DNA from: JAGBWK01 sp964544595
GTDB lineage: Bacteria > Bacteroidota > Bacteroidia > Bacteroidales > Muribaculaceae
Assembly (NCBI GenBank): GCA_964544595.1
Contig: CAZJBM010000002.1
Location: 108,063 to 172,062, forward strand
Direction: 5' to 3'
DNA: 64,000 nucleotides
In this document: one piece after another, positions 1-9,403 of the stretch
Numbering within the stretch: position 1 is the first letter of the stretch
How the letters are laid out: each line of letters starts with the position of its first letter
Position numbers and translations under genes: made by a program
Notes under the pieces: generated by a model
Database searches by the model: none
Seen by the model: the letters and a program-made list of their open reading frames with translations, nothing else
Told to the model about the DNA's origin: nothing

Positions 1-225
1 AACCATGCCATACTCCGCGACCTCGGTTTGCTTCATGCGCTCGGTTGCCCGATACTTGCCGGATTGTCGCGCAAGTCGATGATTTTCAAAAAGCTCTCTA
101 TCTCCCCCGAGGAGTCACTTGCCGGGACGATAGCCCTCGATACGGTTGCCCTGCTCAATGGCGCGGCCATATTGCGTGTGCACGACGTGACCCCGGCCGT
201 CCAAACGATTAAATTGCTTTATTAG
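1..225 (+). CDS. folP: Dihydropteroate synthase, C-terminal part (partial at window edge)
   Basis: Only the last 74 residues are present; the gene enters from the left edge in frame 1 and stops with TAG. The segment GLSRKSMI followed by ESLAGTIALDTVALLNGAAILRVHDV is the typical end of bacterial DHPS, where SRK is the pterin/pyrophosphate-binding motif and the final RVHDV strand closes the TIM barrel. The enzyme condenses p-aminobenzoate with dihydropterin pyrophosphate in cytoplasmic folate synthesis. It is followed after 12 bp by cdaA on the same strand, so the two are probably co-transcribed. Recognition is from the conserved C-terminal motifs; the N-terminal half cannot be checked. Confidence 0.9.
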   Translation, partial: NHAILRDLGLLHALGCPILAGLSRKSMIFKKLSISPEESLAGTIALDTVALLNGAAILRVHDVTPAVQTIKLLY

Positions 226-237
226 CCCCATCAAACA

Positions 238-1008
238 ATGCTCCAATTCGGTATAAAGGACATATTCGATATATTGATAGTCGCGTCGCTGCTCTACTAC
301 CTTTATCGGCTGATGAAGGAGTCGGGCACTATCAATATCTTTTACGGCGTGCTCGCTTTTGTGATGGTATGGGTCGTGGCCTCGGAGATTCTCGGTATGA
401 GGCTTATAGGCTCGATTCTCGACAAATTCATGAGTGTCGGGATGCTGATTCTCGTCATCATCTTCCAGGACCAGATAAAAAGATTTCTCGTTGATCTCGG
501 GTCGCATGAAAAATGGAAATTTCTCGGCAACATATTCCGTCATCATAAGAACCAGGCTGAGGCCGAAGTGCATAAATGGATTATGCCTATCGTTTACGCC
601 TGCATGAATATGTCGCGCTCCAAGACCGGCGCACTGATTGTCATCCAGCAAACCGTTTCGCTCGAAAATTATGAGCGCACAGGCGACGAAATCAACGCTG
701 TCATTAACTCCCGGTTGATTGAAAATATATTCTTCAAGAATTCTCCTCTCCACGACGGCGCCCTGATAATCGCTAACGGGCGCCTGAGAGCTGCCGGATG
801 TATCCTTCCCGTAAGCCACGACACTGATATACCTCGCTCGCTCGGTTTGCGCCACCGCTCGGCCTTAGGCATCTCCCAAGCAACCGATGCGGTTGCTATC
901 GTAGTCTCGGAAGAAACTGGAAAAATCTCTGTGGCCCGGCACGGAAAGATCGAGGTTAAACTATCTTCAACCGATCTCGAAAAGATACTTAGTGAACTGA
1001 AAATTTAA
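238..1008 (+). CDS. cdaA: Diadenylate cyclase, CdaA/DacA type
   Basis: 256 aa. Three hydrophobic segments in about the first 75 residues form the membrane anchor, followed by a DAC domain. The two hallmark catalytic motifs are visible: DGAL near residue 173 (preceded by NSPLH) and RHRSALG near residue 205. The enzyme makes c-di-AMP from two ATP at the inner face of the cytoplasmic membrane; in characterised bacteria c-di-AMP controls potassium and osmotic homeostasis and envelope stress. The gene starts 12 bp after folP and is followed 26 bp later by hisS. No partner such as CdaR or GlmM is adjacent. Length and motif order match the membrane CdaA class rather than DisA. Confidence 0.93.
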   Translation: MLQFGIKDIFDILIVASLLYYLYRLMKESGTINIFYGVLAFVMVWVVASEILGMRLIGSILDKFMSVGMLILVIIFQDQIKRFLVDLGSHEKWKFLGNIFRHHKNQAEAEVHKWIMPIVYACMNMSRSKTGALIVIQQTVSLENYERTGDEINAVINSRLIENIFFKNSPLHDGALIIANGRLRAAGCILPVSHDTDIPRSLGLRHRSALGISQATDAVAIVVSEETGKISVARHGKIEVKLSSTDLEKILSELKI

Positions 1009-1034
1009 CACCACATATACCTAATAAGAAAAAA

Positions 1035-2432
1035 ATGGCAACAAAACCCTCGATACCTAAAGGTACGCGCGATTTCTCGCCTATTGAGATGGCTCGCCGC
1101 AACTATATATTCGACACTATCAAGCAAGTGTTTCGTCTGCACGGCTTCTCGCAGATTGAAACCCCCTCAATGGAAAATCTCTCAACCCTTATGGGCAAAT
1201 ATGGCGAGGAGGGGGATAAACTCCTGTTCAAGATATTGAATTCGGGAGATTATCTCAAAGGCGTTGACCGCTCGCTTATCGAGTCGGGAGCCGTGCTCAA
1301 ACTCGCTCCGCAACTTTGCGAGAAGGGTTTGCGCTACGACTTGACGGTGCCTTTTGCCCGCTTCGTTGTTCAGCATCGCAACGACGTGCAGTTCCCGTTC
1401 CGTCGTTTCCAGATTCAGCCTGTCTGGCGCGCTGACCGTCCGCAGAAAGGCCGCTACCGCGAGTTCTATCAGTGCGATGCCGATATTGTCGGGTCTGATT
1501 CGCTGTGGAATGAGGTTGAACTTCTCGAAATCATTTCAGAAGTATTCAAGAAGTTGCGTATCAACGTTGTGATTAAAGTTAACAACCGCAAGATACTCGC
1601 AGGTATAGCCGAAGTGATTGGCGAGCCTGAACGCCTGATCGATATCACGGTGGCGATAGATAAAATCGACAAAATAGGTATCGAGAATGTCAATGCGGAG
1701 CTTATCGAGAAGGGGCTTTCGCAAGCGGCGGTCGATAAACTTCAGCCTATCTTGTCGCTCTCTGGCACAACACAGCAGCGCCTCGACGCGCTCCGCGATA
1801 TCCTCGCGACGAGCGAAATCGGACTCAAAGGCGTGGATGAGCTTTCGACCGTACTTGCCCACACCGCGGAAGCTGACGCTGACGCCGATATTAAGGCAAC
1901 GGTAGAGCTCGATGTGTCGCTCGCTCGCGGCTTGAATTACTATACGGGCACAATCATCGAGGTTAAAGCCGCTGATTTCCAGATAGGCAGTATCACAGGC
2001 GGCGGTCGCTACGATAATCTGACAGGAGTGTTCGGGATGCCTGGCGTTTCCGGCGTAGGCATTTCGTTTGGAGCCGACCGTATCTACGACGTGCTCGAAG
2101 GATTAAAGTTATATCCTGCCGGAGTGCTTGAGTCAACCAAAGTAATGTTTGCCAATTTCGGCGACAAAGAAATGGAGTTCTCGCAAAAAGCAGCCGCGAA
2201 ATTGCGTCGCGCGGGAGTCGCCACGATGGTTTATCCAGACGCAGCGAAGATGAAAAAGCAATTCTCCTATGCCGACTCTATGAAGATACCTTACGTGGCA
2301 ATCGTAGGCGACGCGGAAATGGCCGAGGGAAAAGTCAATCTCAAAGAGATGTCAACCGGGCGACAGGAGCTGCTGACGGTAGCAGAAGTCATTGAGAAAC
2401 TTTGCGGGGATTTCGCTTCGCTTGCGAGATAA
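1035..2432 (+). CDS. hisS: Histidine--tRNA ligase
   Basis: 465 aa, class II aminoacyl-tRNA synthetase. The N-terminus PKGTRDFSP is the HisRS signature. Motif 2 lies around FRRFQIQPVWRADRPQKGRYREF, and the histidine-specific loop appears as ARGLNYYTG. A C-terminal anticodon-binding domain occupies about the last 95 residues (VMFANFGDKE through the end). The enzyme charges tRNA-His in the cytoplasm. It contains an insert between motifs 2 and 3, as is usual for HisRS. The ATG at 1035 is preceded by an A-rich leader rather than a strong Shine-Dalgarno, as is common in this phylum. Confidence 0.97.
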   Translation: MATKPSIPKGTRDFSPIEMARRNYIFDTIKQVFRLHGFSQIETPSMENLSTLMGKYGEEGDKLLFKILNSGDYLKGVDRSLIESGAVLKLAPQLCEKGLRYDLTVPFARFVVQHRNDVQFPFRRFQIQPVWRADRPQKGRYREFYQCDADIVGSDSLWNEVELLEIISEVFKKLRINVVIKVNNRKILAGIAEVIGEPERLIDITVAIDKIDKIGIENVNAELIEKGLSQAAVDKLQPILSLSGTTQQRLDALRDILATSEIGLKGVDELSTVLAHTAEADADADIKATVELDVSLARGLNYYTGTIIEVKAADFQIGSITGGGRYDNLTGVFGMPGVSGVGISFGADRIYDVLEGLKLYPAGVLESTKVMFANFGDKEMEFSQKAAAKLRRAGVATMVYPDAAKMKKQFSYADSMKIPYVAIVGDAEMAEGKVNLKEMSTGRQELLTVAEVIEKLCGDFASLAR

Positions 2433-2461
2433 TCAATGAGCGATCGCAAAATAATCATACG

Positions 2462-3106
2462 ATGAATATGAGAAAAAAAATCTTAATAGTAGCCGCGGCT
2501 CTTTTACTTGCCGCTACTTCGGCCACAGCGCAGTTTCGCTGGGGCGCCACAGCAGGTGGCGTCATGTCAACGCTCAAATTCAAGCAAGACCTCTTTGCCG
2601 TTGACCAGACCTTCGGAGGCACTGCCGGTATTCAAGGCGAAATGATATTTCCGGGTATCGGTTTCGGCGTTGATGTCGGGTTGAACTATACTCTTCGCGG
2701 CGCTCGCCTTCATCTCGGCGAAAAAGAGATTTGGGCTTCGCAGGGTTATACCGATCCCCGATTGCTGCTTCATAATATCGATATCCCCATCAATCTTCGG
2801 CTTAAGTGGACACGCCTGCAGGGATTGGAAGATTACGTCGCGCCATTCGTTTTCGGCGGCCCTGTATTTTCGATATGCGCAGGGCACGGCGGCGTGACCA
2901 CCGCTGATGATCCGAAGGGTGCCCTTCAGTTTGCCGGAATGGATCTCGGCGTTCAGGCCGGTGTAGGCTTCGAGATTCTGAAGCGATGGCAGATTTCAGG
3001 CTCCTACAACTGGGGCATGACCTATGCCGTAAAGACTCGTCTGCTCGATGATTTAAGTGCCCGTTCCCGTACATGGACCGTACGCGTCACTTACTTCTTT
3101 AAATAA
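2462..3106 (+). CDS. Secreted porin-family outer-membrane beta-barrel protein
   Basis: 214 aa from the ATG at 2462; an upstream in-frame start at 2402 would lie inside hisS and would precede a good signal peptide, so it was rejected. Residues 1-24 form a Sec signal peptide ending ATAQF. The rest alternates short amphipathic strands (FRWGATAGGVMSTLKF, IGFGVDVGLNYTLRG, WTVRVTYFFK at the end), and the terminal aromatic residue is typical of BamA-inserted barrels. This is the small OmpW/porin-like family that Bacteroidetes carry in many copies. Function is unknown. It probably ends transcription at the hairpin 3133-3171. Confidence 0.8.
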   Translation: MNMRKKILIVAAALLLAATSATAQFRWGATAGGVMSTLKFKQDLFAVDQTFGGTAGIQGEMIFPGIGFGVDVGLNYTLRGARLHLGEKEIWASQGYTDPRLLLHNIDIPINLRLKWTRLQGLEDYVAPFVFGGPVFSICAGHGGVTTADDPKGALQFAGMDLGVQAGVGFEILKRWQISGSYNWGMTYAVKTRLLDDLSARSRTWTVRVTYFFK

Positions 3107-3132
3107 TCCGAGAGAAATACATATCATTAAAA

Positions 3133-3171
3133 CGAACACCCTTTTAGGCAGATGGCCTGAGAGGGTGTTCG
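3133..3171. terminator. Convergent terminator hairpin
   Basis: A 10-bp perfect stem, cgaacaccct (3133-3142) with agggtgttcg (3162-3171), sits between the convergent porin-like gene and the PL11 gene. A short run of T follows the stem on the minus strand (aaaa at 3129-3132 on the plus strand), so it is the better terminator for the lyase gene, with some effect likely in both directions. Confidence 0.7.
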
Positions 3172-3252
3172 CTTGTAATCGGTTTATATTTGATCCTGTC
3201 GTCGACATTCGGTGTCCGACAGGCTCTTGGTTATATGATTGGAACGGTTGAA

Positions 3253-6234
3253 TCAGTTTATCACAACTTTCTTCGCGCGGTTGCCTATCTTTACGATATA
3301 TACGCCGCTTTGGGTCGGGTTGTTGACGCGCTGCCCCTGAAGATTGTAGTAGACGGGCAGTTGGTCAAGGTCGGTTTTGTCGGCTATGATTGACTCTGCT
3401 CCGGCGAGATAATCCTGATATGTCGCGTAGATTCGCGAGGCCGACATCGCGCCGTGGTAGATATGAAGATCGTCGATCATGCCGCGGTAATAGCGGTTGT
3501 CGGCTTCGAGAAATTGACCGTCTTTGTTGACCTGGGCGATCATCAGAGGCTCATTGTTGTCTTTGAGAGCGCCGGTTGAGGTGCAGGATGCGGTCGATTG
3601 CAGCTGTCCGTCGAGATAAATCGATAGGGTAGAGGCAGTTTTGGTGCAAGTAAGCAAGTGCCAATTATTGTCGAAGTAGTCGGTTGAATTGCAATAAGTC
3701 TGCGATTTTACTTTGTCGTCGTCAACCACAAAGTAGAGGTTGTCGCCGTTATGCTCAATTCCGATCCAGTGGCCTGTAGTTCCGGTCGCCGAGTTGGCGG
3801 CGTTGGAGCCTTTGTGAAGCAAATAGCCGCGCTCGTCGTCGCCGTTAAACCATAGAGAGATAGTGAAATCCTTATCGCCCATCTGGATATTGGGGTAAGC
3901 GGCTTGGCGGAGATGATCGCCAGCTCCGTTAAACATCATCGCGTTGCCGTAAACACCAGGCGCAAGAGTGGGTGAGCCATAAACGTCGGCCGAGCCTTCG
4001 ATCAGATTCTCAACCGTAGAAGTCGCGCTATCGAATGTGATGTGGGCAACTTCGGTCAATTTAACGCCTTCAACCACGTTGATACATCCCTGAGCCACAT
4101 TTTCGTAATCGCTGCCTACAGAAACGATTGAGTATGGATGTGCGCCTAATTCCTCAACCTTTCCGGTGATGGTGAAGGTCTGAGAGTCGTTGTCGATGTC
4201 GGCGGTCAACCCGGCGGGGAGGTCGCGGACTTCAACGGTAGCGCATTTATCCCAAGAGCCTGAGATTTTCTCGATTGCAAGGCCCTGTTCAACCGTTTGG
4301 TTGAGCGAGCCTTCGGTAACACGGATTACAGGCTCGTCGGCATACATGTCGGGGAGATAGTAACCGAGGTGGGGAGGTTGGTTGTATGCCGTGTTCTGCC
4401 AAGTGATACCTAAGCGGTAGATATGGTCTTCCATCAGACATGGCACGCGATAGTGGGTAGGAATAGTTGACGTGAAGATGAGGAGGTCAGAGGAGTTTGA
4501 ACCGTCGTAAAGAATCACTTCTTCGCGCCAGTCGCCTAAAATATCTGCCGAAAGGTTAGGATTGCTCTTAGTGCCGTTGATTGATGATGCGTTGGAGTAG
4601 TTACTGAGCGATTCGAGCACTTGAGGTTTAGAGCCGTCCCATTTGGTGATTGTGGTGCCGTCGAGAAGCTCGTCGTAGAGGTCGCCGTCCCAGTAAACCC
4701 TGAAATTCATCGAGCAGGCGTTTGTGCCGATTTCCTCTCCGGTAACGCAGTTGTGGGGAGTGCGCTGGTTGCTTGACCAGAATTCAAAACCGCGATTTGA
4801 GGGGTCGATGTCTGCAGCTACGCCGCGTCCATTGTCAGATGAGCCGGTGGCAGAGAAAATCACTTCGCCGGTAGCGGCATCGTGGATGTCCCATCCGTAG
4901 GGTGAGTCTTCGTGCACCTGGAAAACCTGAAGACCGGGGCGGTCGGGGAGGAGTTTCGATAAGTGCATGGCGTCGCCGTGCCCGAAACCTGTAGCGTACA
5001 TAAGTTTACCGTCATGGTCGATAGCGCACGCGCCATGGATGATTTCGTCGAAACCGTCGCCGTCAACGTCGCCCGCCGATATGTTGTGGTTGCCGTTGTT
5101 GTAGAGTGTGCTTGAGTTGGTTGTTTTGCCGGTCGCGGTGGTGTGGGCATAAGTGCGCGTATTGCCGGAAGCGTCGGTCAATTCATAAGAAGTCTTAGAG
5201 GTGGAGGCGTGATGCCACAACTGCTTAAGCTCCTTGCCGTCGAAGTTCCATGCGACTACGTGGGCTTTGGTATAATACCCTCTGACCATTACTATCGAAG
5301 GGGTCTTTCCGTCGAGATAGGCCACCGTCGCGAGGAAGCGGTCGGGGCGATTAGGCTTATCGGCCTTTGAGGCATTCTCTCCTCCCCATTGAGTAAGGGG
5401 ATAGTGTACCTTGCGCACCGGCACATAGTCGGTAGATGTGATTTCGGCTCCCGTAAGTCCGTCGAACACGGTCAGATATTCGTTGCACTCGTCGTTGATG
5501 AAGCCATTGGAATAACGGTAATCCTCATTGCCGGTCTCTCCGTTGCGTAACACTTTTTTGCCCTGACCGTCAATAGTTCCTGCAGCTGTGCGGCAAACCA
5601 TCTCAGCTTTTCCGTCGCCGTCGAAGTCGTAGACAAGATATTGGGTATAGTGGGCACCTGCGCGGATGTTTTTGCCTAAGTTCACGCGCCAAAGCTGAGT
5701 GCCGTCGAGGCGGTAGCAGTCGATATACACATTACCTGTATTACCCGACTGAGAGTTGTCTTTCGCGTTAGAGGGATCCCATTTCACGAAAATTTCATAC
5801 TGTCCGTCGCCGTCAACGTCGCCGACAGAGCAATCGTTGGGGGTGTAGGTGTAAGTGCTTCCGTCGGGCGAAACTCCTAAGTTAGGCCGTTTGAGTTTCA
5901 GTCGCAGGAAACCTTCACCTGCTACTGAAACGGCTCTGCTCGACTCAACTTCGGTCTGGTCGATATAAGCTTTAATGACATAGCTCGAAGTCGCTGTGCC
6001 GTCGTAATCGGTGTAGTTAGTGCCTTGAGTGATAGGCGAAGCGTTGACCTTGACGCCGTCGCGGTAAACGTCGAAGGTCATTTGGGGGGAATCTGCTGTC
6101 AGCGAACGCCAGGAAACGAAGACGCCGTTATCGGTCTTGACGGCGACAACTCCTCGATCGAGCGTTTCGCCAGCCGATGCGTTCAATCCGATTCCCGCCG
6201 CTACGAGCAGAGAAACAGGTAATAGTTTTTTCAT
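3253..6234 (-). CDS. Secreted rhamnogalacturonan lyase, PL11 family, with LamG-type domain and C-terminal sorting tail
   Basis: 993 aa. Residues 1-21 form a Sec signal peptide. The N-terminal domain begins ETLDRGVVAVKTDNGVFVSWR, the typical start of PL11 enzymes (YesW/YesX relatives), followed by a beta-propeller with repeated Ca-binding DVDGDGQYEIFVKWD, DFDGDGKAEMVCR and DVDGDGFDEIIHG motifs. From about residue 725 there is a concanavalin/LamG-like domain (DFTISLWFNGDDERGYLLHKG). The end, NLQGQRVNNPTQSGVYIV plus KKVVIN, is a Por-secretion-type C-terminal tail. The predicted role is extracellular or surface cleavage of the rhamnogalacturonan-I backbone of pectin. No susC/susD or other pectin enzymes are adjacent, so it is an isolated enzyme here. 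Confidence 0.9.
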   Translation of the reverse strand: MKKLLPVSLLVAAGIGLNASAGETLDRGVVAVKTDNGVFVSWRSLTADSPQMTFDVYRDGVKVNASPITQGTNYTDYDGTATSSYVIKAYIDQTEVESSRAVSVAGEGFLRLKLKRPNLGVSPDGSTYTYTPNDCSVGDVDGDGQYEIFVKWDPSNAKDNSQSGNTGNVYIDCYRLDGTQLWRVNLGKNIRAGAHYTQYLVYDFDGDGKAEMVCRTAAGTIDGQGKKVLRNGETGNEDYRYSNGFINDECNEYLTVFDGLTGAEITSTDYVPVRKVHYPLTQWGGENASKADKPNRPDRFLATVAYLDGKTPSIVMVRGYYTKAHVVAWNFDGKELKQLWHHASTSKTSYELTDASGNTRTYAHTTATGKTTNSSTLYNNGNHNISAGDVDGDGFDEIIHGACAIDHDGKLMYATGFGHGDAMHLSKLLPDRPGLQVFQVHEDSPYGWDIHDAATGEVIFSATGSSDNGRGVAADIDPSNRGFEFWSSNQRTPHNCVTGEEIGTNACSMNFRVYWDGDLYDELLDGTTITKWDGSKPQVLESLSNYSNASSINGTKSNPNLSADILGDWREEVILYDGSNSSDLLIFTSTIPTHYRVPCLMEDHIYRLGITWQNTAYNQPPHLGYYLPDMYADEPVIRVTEGSLNQTVEQGLAIEKISGSWDKCATVEVRDLPAGLTADIDNDSQTFTITGKVEELGAHPYSIVSVGSDYENVAQGCINVVEGVKLTEVAHITFDSATSTVENLIEGSADVYGSPTLAPGVYGNAMMFNGAGDHLRQAAYPNIQMGDKDFTISLWFNGDDERGYLLHKGSNAANSATGTTGHWIGIEHNGDNLYFVVDDDKVKSQTYCNSTDYFDNNWHLLTCTKTASTLSIYLDGQLQSTASCTSTGALKDNNEPLMIAQVNKDGQFLEADNRYYRGMIDDLHIYHGAMSASRIYATYQDYLAGAESIIADKTDLDQLPVYYNLQGQRVNNPTQSGVYIVKIGNRAKKVVIN

Positions 6235-6265
6235 GGATGATAATTATTATTTTGTATGATAATGA

Positions 6266-6754
6266 TTATTTAGATGGATTTACGATTGTTTCGTAAGGAG
6301 GTATGCTTTCCAGAAACCGATAACTGTCGTTATCGTAATCAATGCTGCATACGTAGTGGCTAAGACCGTTGCTCACCGCTAAGAAACTTGCCCGGAGCAC
6401 CATATTGTAGCGGACAATCTGGTCGAAAACCGATTGCGTGATGTCGACCGACGGCGCCTTATATTCGATAATCATCAAAGGCTTTCCGTCGCGCCCGAAA
6501 ACCACCGTGTCGGCTCGTCGGCGAGTGCGATTGAGCAACAGCCCCACTTCATTGCCGATTATCGATCTCGGATAGCCTAAATCCTCCGACAGATAATTGA
6601 CAAAGTTCTGACGAACCCACTCTTCATCGGTAAGTACCAGCCACTTACGGCGTATGCAATCGAAAACCTCATAGCGGCCGTCATCTTTCTTTTCGATTTT
6701 GAGCGGATGACAAGGAAGATTGAGAGCGGTATAGTGGAAAGATTTGGGTTGCAT
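6266..6754 (-). CDS. Stand-alone HsdR N-terminal-type (PD-(D/E)xK) protein
   Basis: 162 aa. It matches the type I restriction enzyme R-subunit N-terminal family: GNEVGLLLNRTRRRADTVVF, then GKPLMIIEYKAP. The D of RADTVVF (about residue 77) and the ExK of IEYKAP (about residue 97) reproduce a PD-(D/E)xK nuclease core. There is no helicase domain, no hsdM or hsdS nearby, and the gene is divergent from holA with a 53-bp gap. This small protein is commonly found beside holA in Bacteroidales, so it is likely a housekeeping nuclease-fold protein rather than a restriction system. Function is unproven. Confidence 0.8.
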   Translation of the reverse strand: MQPKSFHYTALNLPCHPLKIEKKDDGRYEVFDCIRRKWLVLTDEEWVRQNFVNYLSEDLGYPRSIIGNEVGLLLNRTRRRADTVVFGRDGKPLMIIEYKAPSVDITQSVFDQIVRYNMVLRASFLAVSNGLSHYVCSIDYDNDSYRFLESIPPYETIVNPSK

Positions 6755-6807
6755 ACTTTATAAATATCGCGTAAATTTACAAAATAATTACCAAATACGG
6801 AACTACA

Positions 6808-7848
6808 ATGGCTGAAGTTGTGACTTTCACCTCGCTTAAAAATCAGATATTATCGCGAAAATTCTCTCCGATTTATCTGCTGCACGGAGAGGAGACCTAT
6901 TATATCGACGAGCTTGTCAAACTGTTTGAGAACGTGCTTCCGCCCTCGGAGCGCGATTTCAATCAATATATCCTCTATGCCCCGCAGGTTGACCCGGCTA
7001 CCGTGATGGAGACCTGTCAGCGCTACCCGATGATGTCCGACTTCCAGATGGTGATTCTCAAAGAGGCGCAGGCCGTCAATGCTAATTATCTTAACGCGCT
7101 CGCTCCCTACGCCGCAAACCCCAGCGAGTCAACTATCCTGGTGATTGCGGCCCGCGGTTTCACTAATAGCGGAAAGGATATAGCTTGCGCCGACTTGAAA
7201 AAGAAAATCACGTCGTCGCGCGGCGTTATTTTTGAGTCAAAGAAACTAAACGAGCGTATGCTCGGCTCGGCTATAGTGGAGTTTATTAAAGGTAAAGGTC
7301 TCAACGTTGAGCCTAAGGCTCTTGCCATGCTTCAGGATTATGTAGGAAGCGATCTGTCGCGCATATATAATGAGGTAGACAAGCTGACGATGATTCTCGG
7401 TAAAGGGGCTATGGTGACCCCTGAAAGTATAGAGAGGAATATCGGTGTCAGCAAGGATTACAACACGTTTGAGCTCATTGCGGCGCTTGCCTCCAAAGAT
7501 GCGGGTAAGGCGTTCAAAATAATCGATTACTTTAAGAAAAATCCTAAGAACAACCCTGTTCAGCCTGTCGCTTCGCTTCTTTTCAATTACTATTCCAATC
7601 TTCTTATCGCGGCTTATTCTAAGGATAAGACCGATGCCGGGCTGCTTAACCAACTCGGATTTAAATGGCCCCGGCAGCTCGTTGATATCAAAGCCGGATT
7701 GCGCTGCTACAATGCTTGGCAGATGATAGCGGCAATAGATGCGATTCGCCGGCTCGATGCCGGGTCAAAGGGGCAGGGAAGTAGCTTCAATGCTTATGAT
7801 CTGCTGCGCGATACGGTTTTCACTCTGCTGACCACTACCGGGCGGTAG
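6808..7848 (+). CDS. holA: DNA polymerase III delta subunit
   Basis: 346 aa. The N-terminus LSRKFSPIYLLHGEETYYIDELVKLFE is the characteristic HolA start. It is followed by a degenerate AAA+ fold without a working Walker A, as expected for the wrench subunit, and a C-terminal collar domain (WQMIAAIDAIRRLDAGSKGQG). The protein opens the beta sliding clamp within the clamp-loader complex. The 3' end overlaps the convergent CCA-adding/HD gene by 14 bp, so the two transcripts overlap. Confidence 0.93.
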   Translation: MAEVVTFTSLKNQILSRKFSPIYLLHGEETYYIDELVKLFENVLPPSERDFNQYILYAPQVDPATVMETCQRYPMMSDFQMVILKEAQAVNANYLNALAPYAANPSESTILVIAARGFTNSGKDIACADLKKKITSSRGVIFESKKLNERMLGSAIVEFIKGKGLNVEPKALAMLQDYVGSDLSRIYNEVDKLTMILGKGAMVTPESIERNIGVSKDYNTFELIAALASKDAGKAFKIIDYFKKNPKNNPVQPVASLLFNYYSNLLIAAYSKDKTDAGLLNQLGFKWPRQLVDIKAGLRCYNAWQMIAAIDAIRRLDAGSKGQGSSFNAYDLLRDTVFTLLTTTGR

Positions 7849-9286
7849 CCTCAGTAGATATGGCTTGTAGCTCCTCGGGATCGGGTTTAAGCCCGAGCTC
7901 TTCGCCCTTTTCGAGAATGAGCTTGAGGGCGAGGTTGAGGTCGTTGGGAGTGTCGCTTTCGAGCAGACATTCCTTTTCGTGGTTTTTGATTTCGCCCACT
8001 TCGCGGCTTTGACCGATACCGAACAGCTTCATTATCTGCGCTCCGTCGATAGGCGGCTGCCAGTTACGCAGATTATCTTTCTCGTTGATTACGCGCATTT
8101 TCTCCATTACCAGCTCGAAGTTTTCGAGATGTCGGCGCACTTTCTCCGCGTTTTTTGAAGTAATGTCGGCTCTACACAGTGTCATCAGATCTTCGAGATC
8201 GTTGCCGCTTTCAAAAATGAGTCGGCGCACTGCCGAGTCGGTGACTTCCTCCACAAGAGCTATCGGTCGCATGTGGAGCTCCACAAGTTTCTGCACGTAT
8301 TTGACGCGTTCGTCGAGCGGGAGTTTGAGCCGTCGGAATATTTTTGGCACCATTTTAGAGCCGATGAAGTTGTGGTTGTGGAATGTCCAACCTGCCGACG
8401 GATCAAATCGTTTGGTCACTGGCTTAGCGATGTCGTGGAGAAGAGCTGCCCATCTGAGCCAAAGATTATCGGAAGCCGCAGCGACTTTGTCGAGCACTTC
8501 CATAGTGTGCAGAAAGTTGTCTTTGTGACCTCTCCCTTTAACGATTTCAACCCCTGATAGCGCCTTAAGCTCAGGGAAAAATTGGTCGAGCAAGCCCGTG
8601 TCGCGCATCAGCATCCAACCGATTGATGGCTTCTTCGATGCCATTATCTTGTTTATTTCCACTTCAATGCGTTCCCTTGAAAGAATCTCGATACGATGAG
8701 CGTTGCGAGCGATGGCAGCAAGGGTGTCGGGGTCAATGGCGAAATCGAGCTGTGTGGCGAATCGTATGGCCCTGAACATGCGCAGAGGGTCGTCGGAGAA
8801 TGTGATGTCGGGGTCGAGCGGAGTGCGTATTACTCTCCTTTCAAGGTCATCGACGCCGCCGAATCGATCCACAAGCTGGCCAAAACTCTCTGGATTAACT
8901 GATACGGCCATAGCGTTGATAGTAAAGTCGCGGCGCGAAATATCATCGTCAAGCGTGCCGTTTTCCACTATAGGGTTGCGCGAATCGCGATTGTACGACT
9001 CTTTACGAGCGCCTACAAACTCATATTCCTTGCCTCTGAACTTCACTTGAGCCGTGCCGAAATTTTTGAAATATGTGCATTTGGCCCCTCGGCCGAGTTT
9101 TTCAGAGACCTTTTGCGCAAGCTCAATCCCAGAGCCGACGGTCACGAAGTCGATGTCTTTTGAGCCGCGGTCGAGAAAAAGGTCGCGGACATAGCCGCCA
9201 ACGACGTATGCCTCCATCCCAAGTCCATCTGCGGCTTCCCCTACTGTATGAAATATTTTAGCTTTTAGTTTGCTCTTGAAGTCCAT
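7835..9286 (-). CDS. CCA tRNA nucleotidyltransferase with HD domain
   Basis: 483 aa from the ATG at 9286 (a TTG at 9301 is the only earlier start). The N-terminal class II nucleotidyltransferase signature is YVVGGYVRDLFLDRGSKDID, with the DxD metal ligands in DIDFV. RRDFTINAMA and DPLRMFRAIRFATQL are the tRNA-nucleotidyltransferase motifs. An HD domain is marked by LLHDIAKPVTKRF near residue 280. The protein adds or repairs the 3' CCA of tRNAs; the HD part is often a phosphatase/phosphodiesterase. The tmRNA in this window lacks a fully encoded CCA, so this activity would be needed. Confidence 0.9.
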   Translation of the reverse strand: MDFKSKLKAKIFHTVGEAADGLGMEAYVVGGYVRDLFLDRGSKDIDFVTVGSGIELAQKVSEKLGRGAKCTYFKNFGTAQVKFRGKEYEFVGARKESYNRDSRNPIVENGTLDDDISRRDFTINAMAVSVNPESFGQLVDRFGGVDDLERRVIRTPLDPDITFSDDPLRMFRAIRFATQLDFAIDPDTLAAIARNAHRIEILSRERIEVEINKIMASKKPSIGWMLMRDTGLLDQFFPELKALSGVEIVKGRGHKDNFLHTMEVLDKVAAASDNLWLRWAALLHDIAKPVTKRFDPSAGWTFHNHNFIGSKMVPKIFRRLKLPLDERVKYVQKLVELHMRPIALVEEVTDSAVRRLIFESGNDLEDLMTLCRADITSKNAEKVRRHLENFELVMEKMRVINEKDNLRNWQPPIDGAQIMKLFGIGQSREVGEIKNHEKECLLESDTPNDLNLALKLILEKGEELGLKPDPEELQAISTEATAR

Positions 9287-9403
9287 CGGTAAAGTTACCA
9301 ATTACAGTTTGTAAATCTGTGATATTTGACGAATTGCAGGTGATATGATGCCCTTAGTCAGATCCGTTGTCAGTTTGTTGCGATAAATTAACCCGAAGCT
9401 CGA

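Noticed and set aside
115..855. 246-codon minus-strand ORF opposite folP and cdaA
   Set aside because: Antisense shadow of well-recognised genes; no conserved motif.
6266..6754. Type I restriction-modification system
   Set aside because: Only the HsdR N-terminal domain is present, with no helicase, M or S subunits; a lone family member beside holA.
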